NCBI GenBank assembly: GCA_009697105.1
Contig: SIAQ01000005.1
Coordinates: 23,841-87,840, forward strand
Reading direction: 5' to 3'
DNA from: Gemmataceae bacterium
Lineage (GTDB): Bacteria > Planctomycetota > Planctomycetia > Gemmatales > Gemmataceae
DNA length: 64,000 nt
Below the pieces are notes generated by a model. The model worked only from the letters and a program-made list of their open reading frames with translations. It was not told where the DNA came from and made no database searches. The translations under genes and the position numbers were made by a program. Shown here one piece after another: positions 58,780-64,000 of this stretch (position 1 is its first letter; the number at the start of each line of letters is the position of its first letter).

Positions 58780-59763
58780 ATGATGGACAAGGTATTGATT
58801 GCGCCGGCGCCGCTGGCGGGGCTGGATGCGGGATTTGTGCACGTGCTTCGCAAGGCTGGCTTCGAGCTGGTTTATCCGAAACGCAAAGGGCAGATGACGG
58901 AGGACGAACTGCTGGAAGCGCTGAAGGGTATCCGGGCAACGGTCGCCGGCTCGGAGCCGTATACGCGGAAGGTGCTGCAAGCGCATCCACAGTTGAAAGT
59001 GATCGCGCGGGCGGGAGTGGGCTACGACGCGGTTGATTTGGCCGCCTCGACCGACGCCGGCGCCGCCGTCACGATCACGCCGGGCGCGAATCAAGACGCT
59101 GTCGCCGAGCATGGCTTCGCGCTGATTTTGGCAATCGCAAAGAACCTCATTCCGCAGCACCTTGGGACGTGCGAATTGAAATGGCCGCGCGGCGCCAACC
59201 TGCCACTGCGCGGACAGACACTCGGCATCGCGGGTCTTGGTCGCATCGGCAAGGCGATGGCGATCCGCGGCCATTGCTTCGGCATGAAGCTGCTGGCGTA
59301 TGAACCGTACCCCGATCACGCTTTCGCCAAGCAGTACGGCATGTCGTTCGTCAGCATGGACGAGCTTTTCGCGCAGTCCGATTTCCTTACGCTGCACATG
59401 CCGGCGACAAAGGAATCGCGGCATCTCATCAACAAGCAAACAATCGCCAAGATGAAGCCGACTGCCTACCTCATCAACACGGCTCGCGGCTCGCTGGTCA
59501 ACGAGGCCGACCTGATTGAGGCGTTGCAGAACAAACGACTCGCCGGCGCGGGTCTGGATGTGTTCGAGGAAGAACCGCCGCAAGACAGTCCGCTGTTCCA
59601 CATGAGCAACGTGGTGGTGACGCCGCACGCCGCCGGGGTCGATCTGAAATCGCGCGACGACATGGCGTATTCCGCGGCCCAGGCGATTGTGTCACTCTCG
59701 CGCGGCGAATGGCCTGTGGAGAAAGTCGTCAATCCGGACGTGAAGGCGAAGTTTCGGTGGTAG
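58780..59763 (+). CDS. D-3-phosphoglycerate dehydrogenase-like 2-hydroxyacid dehydrogenase
   Basis: 327 residues. NAD-binding GIAGLGRIGKAMAIRG (about 150), Arg in NTARGSLVNEADL (about 236), Glu in FEEEPPQDSPLF (about 265) and His in TPHAAGVDLKSRDDMA (about 284). The length is that of a short SerA without the C-terminal ACT or ASB domains, so it may act on other 2-hydroxyacids. GAGG precedes ATG 58780. It is a paralogue of the gene at 55392-56357 (same family, about 2.4 kb apart), but not a tandem copy. Confidence 0.9.
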   Translation: MMDKVLIAPAPLAGLDAGFVHVLRKAGFELVYPKRKGQMTEDELLEALKGIRATVAGSEPYTRKVLQAHPQLKVIARAGVGYDAVDLAASTDAGAAVTITPGANQDAVAEHGFALILAIAKNLIPQHLGTCELKWPRGANLPLRGQTLGIAGLGRIGKAMAIRGHCFGMKLLAYEPYPDHAFAKQYGMSFVSMDELFAQSDFLTLHMPATKESRHLINKQTIAKMKPTAYLINTARGSLVNEADLIEALQNKRLAGAGLDVFEEEPPQDSPLFHMSNVVVTPHAAGVDLKSRDDMAYSAAQAIVSLSRGEWPVEKVVNPDVKAKFRW

Positions 59764-59795
59764 TTGAATTCGACGATTGGCGGCTTTCCTGTATG

Positions 59796-59849
59796 CCGCT
59801 TGCGGCTTAGCGCTCGCGTGGGCAGTGCTGAGCGCTAAGCCGCAAGCGG
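59796..59849. repeat. Inverted repeat, family D
   Basis: CCGCTTGCGGCTTAGCGCTC (59796) pairs with the complement ending at 59849. The binding site GGAGG of the SNF2 gene begins inside its last bases (59848), so folding of the hairpin could limit translation. Confidence 0.9.
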
Positions 59850-59861
59850 AGGATGCAAACC

Positions 59862-62564
59862 ATGTCCAAAGCCATCGCCATCACGCCGAACGGCAACCTG
59901 CGAATCGTTGCCACCGACGACGCCGATGGTTTGCCCGACTCGCTCGCGCAACGTCTGGATACTACGCTCGCCAAATCCCTCGCGGCGGGTCTAGTGCTGC
60001 TGGCCGGACAATCGTCCGCCGCGAGGCTGTCCGCGGATGCGGCGTTCCTGCGTGGTTTTGCGAGACAATTTTTTCACACCGCACTTCGGCTCGGCGAAGG
60101 CGCGTTCTCACGTTGGGCGACATTGCCGCTGCCGAGTGACGCTGAGCTTGCGGAGCTGATCCATGCCGCGCCGCCGATGGTTGGGCTGGAATACCTCACG
60201 CCAAAGTTACTCGCCGATCTGTGGACGCAATTGCGAGATTACGTCCATGCCGAGGCAAGCAAGTACCCGTCGAGTTACGTCGGCTATCTGCGCGACATCG
60301 ATCCGCAGTGGCATCTCGTTGGCCGCGTCACTTTTCATCTTGCTGAGAACAAGAAAGACCCGGATCGTCCGTTTGCGTTTCTCGCCACATTTACGCATGC
60401 GGTCTCGGACAAAGCGACCGTGCAGCATCGTCCGCTGGCCGAGGCGCTGAAAGCGACCGTCGCCCAGCGTGATATGGTTGCGCTGGAGACGCTGCTCGAA
60501 CCGGTTCGCCGAGCGGCGGAGAAATCCCCGCTGGTGCGCGACCTGCTCGAAAGCAAAGCGCTGTTCACGCCGCAAGCGTGGACGATTCGGCAAGCTTATG
60601 CGTTCCTGCGCGAAACGCTCGTGATGGAGCAGGCGGGCGTCGTCGTTCGCGTGCCTGACTGGTGGTCGGTGCGTCGGCCTCCCCGCCCGACCGTGCAAGT
60701 GCGCATCGGGACCGACCCGGCGACAACGCTCGGCTTCGACAACCTCGTCGATTTCGATGTCGGCCTGGCCCTGGGCGGCGAACGTCTCTCGGCTGACGAG
60801 GTACGCGATCTGCTCAAGGCGACGGACGGATTGGCGCTTCTGCGTGGGAAATGGGTCGAGATCGATCGCGAAAAATTGGATGAAGCGCTCGATCACTGGA
60901 AGTCGCTGCAAGCCGAACATCCCGATGGCATCAGCTTTATTAACGGCATGCGGATGTTGGCCGGCGCGGATGTCGAAGCCAAGGCTGCGACCGATCTGGA
61001 AACGCACGCCTGGTCCGATGTCGTCGCCGGCCCGTGGCTGCGCGAGACACTCGAACGCCTGCGCAATCCGACCGCCGACGCCAGCTGCGAACCGGGCCGC
61101 GACTTGCAAGCGACGCTGCGACACTACCAGATCGACGGCGTCCGCTGGCTGTGGTTGCTGACCGAACTCGGCCTTGGCGCTTGCCTCGCCGACGATATGG
61201 GCCTGGGCAAAACGATTCAAATTATCGATCTATTGCTGCAACGCAAACGCGCGGGCAGAAGCAAAGCTCCGAGTCTACTCGTTGTGCCCGCGTCGCTACT
61301 GGGCAATTGGCGGCAGGAGTTCGCGCGGTTTGCGCCGTCGTTGCGAGTGCGTTTTGTGCATCGCTCAGAGTGCGACGAAACCCAACTCAAGGCGTTGGCG
61401 AAGAACCCGGAACGCGAACTCGTCGGCGTCGATGTCGTGCTGACGACCTACCACATCGTTCGCCGCGAGGATTGGTTGCAAAAGACCACCTGGTCGCTGG
61501 CGATTCTCGATGAAGCCCAGGCGATCAAGAACGCCGGCTCCAGCCAAACACGCAGCGCGAAGAAAATCCACGCCGGCTCGCGCATCGTGCTCACGGGCAC
61601 GCCGGTCGAGAACCACCTCGGCGATCTCTGGTCACTGTTCGATTTCTGCTGCCCTGGTCTGCTTGGGTCGGCGGCACAGTTCAAGCAGTTCATCAAACGG
61701 CTCAATCAGCGCAGCGATACCGCAGCGTTCGCGTCGCTGCGCCGGCTGGTTCAGCCCTACATCCTGCGCCGCCTGAAAACCGATCCCGACGTCGTCCCCG
61801 ATCTGCCCGACAAAACCGAGATGCGCATCGAGTGTGGCCTGGCGAAAAAGCAAGCGGTGCTCTACGCCAAGGCGATCGCCGATTTTCAACAACGCCTGGA
61901 ACACGCCGAGGGCATCGCCCGCCGTGGATTGGTGCTGGGCCTGTTGATGCAGCTCAAGCAGTTGTGCAACCATCCGTCGCAGTATCTGAGCGATGGCGAC
62001 TACACACCGGCGGAGAGCGGCAAGTTCGAGCGCCTCCGCGCCATCTGCGAGCCGATTGTCGCCAGGCAAGAGAAGACGCTCGTCTTTACGCAATTTCAAG
62101 CGATCTGCGAGCCGCTCGCGCGTTACCTGGCGACGCTCTTCGGACGCGAGGGTTTGGTCCTGCACGGAGGCACGCCGGTCAAGAAACGCAGCGATCTCGT
62201 CAAGCAATTTCAGGACCACGATGGACCGCCTTTCTTCGTCATCTCGCTCAAGGCGGGCGGCAGCGGGCTTAACCTCACCGCAGCTTCGCACGTCATCCAC
62301 TTCGATCGCTGGTGGAACCCCGCCGTCGAAAACCAGGCGACCGATCGGGCGTTTCGCATCGGCCAAAAACGCAACGTCTTCGTACACAAGTTCGTCTGCC
62401 GAGGAACCGTCGAGGAACGCATCGACTCGATGATCGCCGCCAAGCAATCGGTCGCCGATCAAATCCTGAGTCAAGACGGCGACATCAACATCACCGAGAT
62501 GAACGACGAAGAACTGCTGGGCTTCGTTGCGCTCGACATTAATCGCGCCGAGGCGGAGGAGTGA
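59862..62564 (+). CDS. SNF2-family DNA translocase/helicase
   Basis: 900 residues. The N-terminal ~400 are a bacterial SNF2-associated region (helical, Arg-rich). The SNF2 ATPase has Walker A DDMGLGKT (about 445-452), the LLVVPASLLGNW motif, the DEAQ box (about 549), TGTPVENHLGDLWSLFDF (motif III), and in the helicase C lobe LVFTQFQAIC, LKAGGSGLNLTAASHVIHFDRWWNPA and QATDRAFRIGQ (about 825). Bacterial members form a module with SWIM-finger proteins, as here with the gene at 62771. GGAGG precedes ATG 59862; an in-frame ATG at 59853 has none. Confidence 0.95.
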   Translation: MSKAIAITPNGNLRIVATDDADGLPDSLAQRLDTTLAKSLAAGLVLLAGQSSAARLSADAAFLRGFARQFFHTALRLGEGAFSRWATLPLPSDAELAELIHAAPPMVGLEYLTPKLLADLWTQLRDYVHAEASKYPSSYVGYLRDIDPQWHLVGRVTFHLAENKKDPDRPFAFLATFTHAVSDKATVQHRPLAEALKATVAQRDMVALETLLEPVRRAAEKSPLVRDLLESKALFTPQAWTIRQAYAFLRETLVMEQAGVVVRVPDWWSVRRPPRPTVQVRIGTDPATTLGFDNLVDFDVGLALGGERLSADEVRDLLKATDGLALLRGKWVEIDREKLDEALDHWKSLQAEHPDGISFINGMRMLAGADVEAKAATDLETHAWSDVVAGPWLRETLERLRNPTADASCEPGRDLQATLRHYQIDGVRWLWLLTELGLGACLADDMGLGKTIQIIDLLLQRKRAGRSKAPSLLVVPASLLGNWRQEFARFAPSLRVRFVHRSECDETQLKALAKNPERELVGVDVVLTTYHIVRREDWLQKTTWSLAILDEAQAIKNAGSSQTRSAKKIHAGSRIVLTGTPVENHLGDLWSLFDFCCPGLLGSAAQFKQFIKRLNQRSDTAAFASLRRLVQPYILRRLKTDPDVVPDLPDKTEMRIECGLAKKQAVLYAKAIADFQQRLEHAEGIARRGLVLGLLMQLKQLCNHPSQYLSDGDYTPAESGKFERLRAICEPIVARQEKTLVFTQFQAICEPLARYLATLFGREGLVLHGGTPVKKRSDLVKQFQDHDGPPFFVISLKAGGSGLNLTAASHVIHFDRWWNPAVENQATDRAFRIGQKRNVFVHKFVCRGTVEERIDSMIAAKQSVADQILSQDGDINITEMNDEELLGFVALDINRAEAEE

Positions 62565-62573
62565 GCCGTTTTA

Positions 62574-62626
62574 CCGCTTGCGGCTTAGCGATCGCGTGGG
62601 TGTCTCCGAGCGATAAGCCGCAAGCG
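62574..62626. repeat. Inverted repeat, family D, diverged
   Basis: CCGCTTGCGGCTTAGCGATC (62574) pairs with GAGCGATAAGCCGCAAGCG ending at 62626. Both arms carry a C-to-A change relative to the other copies. It lies ten bases after the SNF2 stop. Confidence 0.88.
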
Positions 62627-62770
62627 AAAAACGCACATGCATCAGAAAAAATCGCGAAAACGGCTGCGTTTTTCCTGTTCACTCGGTAAAATATCGTAGG
62701 CCTCGGCACGCACCTTGTTAGGGGAGCACCGTGGAATTGCCGAGCGTATCTCACCTGAAAGGAGTCAGTC

Positions 62771-63625
62771 ATGGGTTGGTATTTTCAGTTCAAGCCGTAT
62801 GTTCCGGTCGCTCAACGTCGGGCGAACGCCGCCAAGGTTGCCGAAAAGATTGCGAAGAAAGACGGCCGAGCGCTTGAGCCGATCAAGATCGACGGTCGCG
62901 CGATTGCGCGTACCTATTGGGGCAAAGCGTGGTGCGACAATCTCGAGAGCTACAGCGACTACGAAAACCGTTTGCCTCGCGGACGGACGTATGTGCGCAA
63001 CGGCTCCGTGGTCGATTTGCGCATCAAGGCAGGCCAGATCGATGCGCTAGTGAGCGGGTCGGAGGTCTACAAGATTCAGATCACGATCGACAAACTCAAG
63101 CCGGGGCCGTGGAAACAGATCAAGGGTGACTGTGCTCACTCGATCAAATCGGTCATGCAGTTGTTGACGGGCAAACTCGACAAGGACGTGATGGAACGGT
63201 TGGCCCGCCGCGATCAGGGCCTGTTTCCCAGTCCGAAGGAAATCAACATGCGCTGTTCCTGCCCGGACGGCGCCTATGTGTGCAAGCATGTGGCCGCCAC
63301 GATGTATAGCGTCGGCGCGCGGCTTGACAACGAGCCGGAACTTTTGTTCACGTTACGTGATGTCGATCACCTGGAGTTGATTAGCCAGGCCGTCTCGTCC
63401 GAGAATCTCGATGTCGCATTCGAAACCGAAGGCGGCGAAACGCTCGAAGGTCAGGATTTGGGTGCGATGTTCGGTATCGAAATGGCGCCGGAATCCATAG
63501 GAGGCACAACTACGGCGGCAAAGAAGACGACCAAGAAAGTGACCAAGAATACGGTACGCGCCAAGGCCGAACCGAGAACGCCTGCGAAGAAGGTGACGGT
63601 GCCCGGTCGGCGTAAAACGGGTTAA
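62771..63625 (+). CDS. SWIM zinc-finger protein
   Basis: 284 residues. N-terminal tryptophan-rich part with FQFKPYVPVAQRR and ARTYWGKAWCDNLESYSDYE (about 45-65), a beta-rich core, and the SWIM finger CSCPDGAYVCKH (about 161-172; C-x-C-x(n)-C-x-H). The tail (about 238-284) is a Lys/Ala/Thr-rich repeat (AAKKTTKK, AKKVTVPGRRK), suggesting DNA binding. It follows the SNF2 gene on the same strand after 206 bases. Such SWIM/SNF2 pairs are known in many bacteria and may serve DNA repair or defence; the job is unproven. GGAG lies six bases before the ATG. Confidence 0.93.
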   Translation: MGWYFQFKPYVPVAQRRANAAKVAEKIAKKDGRALEPIKIDGRAIARTYWGKAWCDNLESYSDYENRLPRGRTYVRNGSVVDLRIKAGQIDALVSGSEVYKIQITIDKLKPGPWKQIKGDCAHSIKSVMQLLTGKLDKDVMERLARRDQGLFPSPKEINMRCSCPDGAYVCKHVAATMYSVGARLDNEPELLFTLRDVDHLELISQAVSSENLDVAFETEGGETLEGQDLGAMFGIEMAPESIGGTTTAAKKTTKKVTKNTVRAKAEPRTPAKKVTVPGRRKTG

Positions 63626-63650
63626 GGTCGGCCACCTTGTATTTGTTCGG

Positions 63651-63704
63651 TTTAGCGCTCGCGGGATCGCTCGACAACGAGACATCCAGCGAGCACTATA
63701 GGTA
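63651..63704. repeat. Degenerate family F palindrome
   Basis: GGTTTAGCGCTCGCGGGATC at 63650 and CGAGCACTATAGGTAAAC ending at 63704 match family F arms but with several changes. Follows the SWIM gene stop by 25 bases. Confidence 0.55.
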
Positions 63705-63805
63705 AACAATCGGATAATTCATCGAACGCATCCCAATTTTCACGCCGAGCCGATTTTTTCAATATCTCTTCTGTTTGGCATTTTTCCTTCGCGTCGGTGT
63801 GACTT

Positions 63806-63816
63806 TGTGTTACAAT
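63806..63816 (+). promoter_or_regulatory. Extended -10 promoter for the right-edge transcript
   Basis: TGTTACAAT (TG at 63808, TACAAT 63811-63816), an extended -10 element with no matching -35. It would start transcription near 63823 and read into the structured region at 63823-64000. Confidence 0.4.
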
Positions 63817-63822
63817 ACCTTA

Positions 63823-64000
63823 ATCCAAGATTGGTGTTAGATTTGGTTACGCCCTGGTGTCCTACCGTCGTTGCACGCTTGGGTAGGCCAACCACTCGGC
63901 CAACGACCACACGTGATCGGTCAAACCTGCTGCCATCGCTGGCGTTCGTTGGATCCAGGTTTCATCAGAGCCTTCTACCCGCAGCGTGCGAACGGGCCAA
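63823..64000 (+). ncRNA. Possible structured RNA, cut by window edge
   Basis: CGTCGTTGCACGCTTGGGTAGG (63866-63887, given here as positions only for the whole arm) pairs with 63971-63994 to form a long rod. Inside, CCAACGA (63900) can pair with TCGTTGG (63946-63952), and AAACCTG (63923) with CAGGTTT (63956-63962); these two pairings cross, so they are alternatives or form a pseudoknot. A terminal TTGG...CCAA closure is possible. The rod shape and size recall 6S RNA, but no family consensus could be tested. It could also be a leader of a gene beyond the window. Confidence 0.3.

Noticed and set aside
8406..62626. Dispersed 20-base repeats as a CRISPR array
   Set aside because: Copies are kilobases apart, palindromic in pairs, with no regular spacers or cas genes.

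Overview
This is 64 kb of bacterial chromosome, judged to be from a planctomycete, most likely Gemmataceae-like. The assignment is inference from gene content. It includes a DUF1549/DUF1553 planctomycete-cytochrome protein, a sulfatase remnant, a Ser/Thr kinase with a large extracytoplasmic part, a sigma-70 factor fused to several helix-turn-helix units, DUF1573-type secreted proteins, an SNF2 helicase next to a SWIM-finger protein, many TAT or Sec exported proteins of unknown role, and an IS200-like transposase with flanking hairpins. Genes sit on both strands in short runs, often separated by long intergenic gaps. I found no rRNA, tRNA, CRISPR array or prophage.

Layout. 1-4 kb: two structural or exported proteins of unknown role, the first cut by the window edge. 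4-15 kb: mixed metabolism and housekeeping (class III aminotransferase, methyltransferase, trpA, beta-propeller protein, prmC, radical SAM enzyme, ApbE-type flavinyltransferase, thpR, glycine-zipper protein). 15.6-22.7 kb: M16 protease, RNase Z-like hydrolase, an ExeA-like ATPase paired with a CpsD-like ATPase that has a damaged P-loop, an internally deleted sulfatase, and a DUF488 protein. 23-28 kb: small Asn/Tyr-rich secreted protein, DUF1553 cytochrome protein, DUF1573-like protein, and the IS200/REP-type transposase inside a symmetric set of hairpins. 28-38.5 kb: ppdK, a LURP-one-related gene with a probable frameshift, small proteins, an MFS permease and an orphan membrane histidine kinase with several PAS domains. 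38.7-44 kb (mostly minus strand): rhamnulokinase, secreted protein, Uma2-type protein, TPR protein and a PAP2-like protein with altered motifs. 44.4-55 kb: Ser/Thr kinase with a strong sigma-70-type promoter, secreted protein, multi-HTH sigma factor behind a near-perfect sigma-54 promoter, CocE-type hydrolase, ABC-2 permease. 55-64 kb: two D-2-hydroxyacid dehydrogenases, a membrane-anchored peroxiredoxin-like pair, a PxpC-like protein, the SNF2/SWIM pair and a possible structured RNA at the right edge.

The most unusual feature is not a protein. Almost every intergenic gap carries one or more long inverted repeats from at least ten recurring families, and several are nested inside one another like Russian dolls. 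One occupied/empty-site pair within the window (1419-1692 against 5525-5957) indicates that a hairpin element inserted into the core of another. Two families keep the same outer shell around different inner hairpins. In three places the repeat itself supplies the stop codon of the neighbouring gene. The only recombinase seen is the IS200/REP-type tyrosine HUH transposase at 27.7 kb, which has its own hairpin set; a link between it and the other families is not shown by the sequence.
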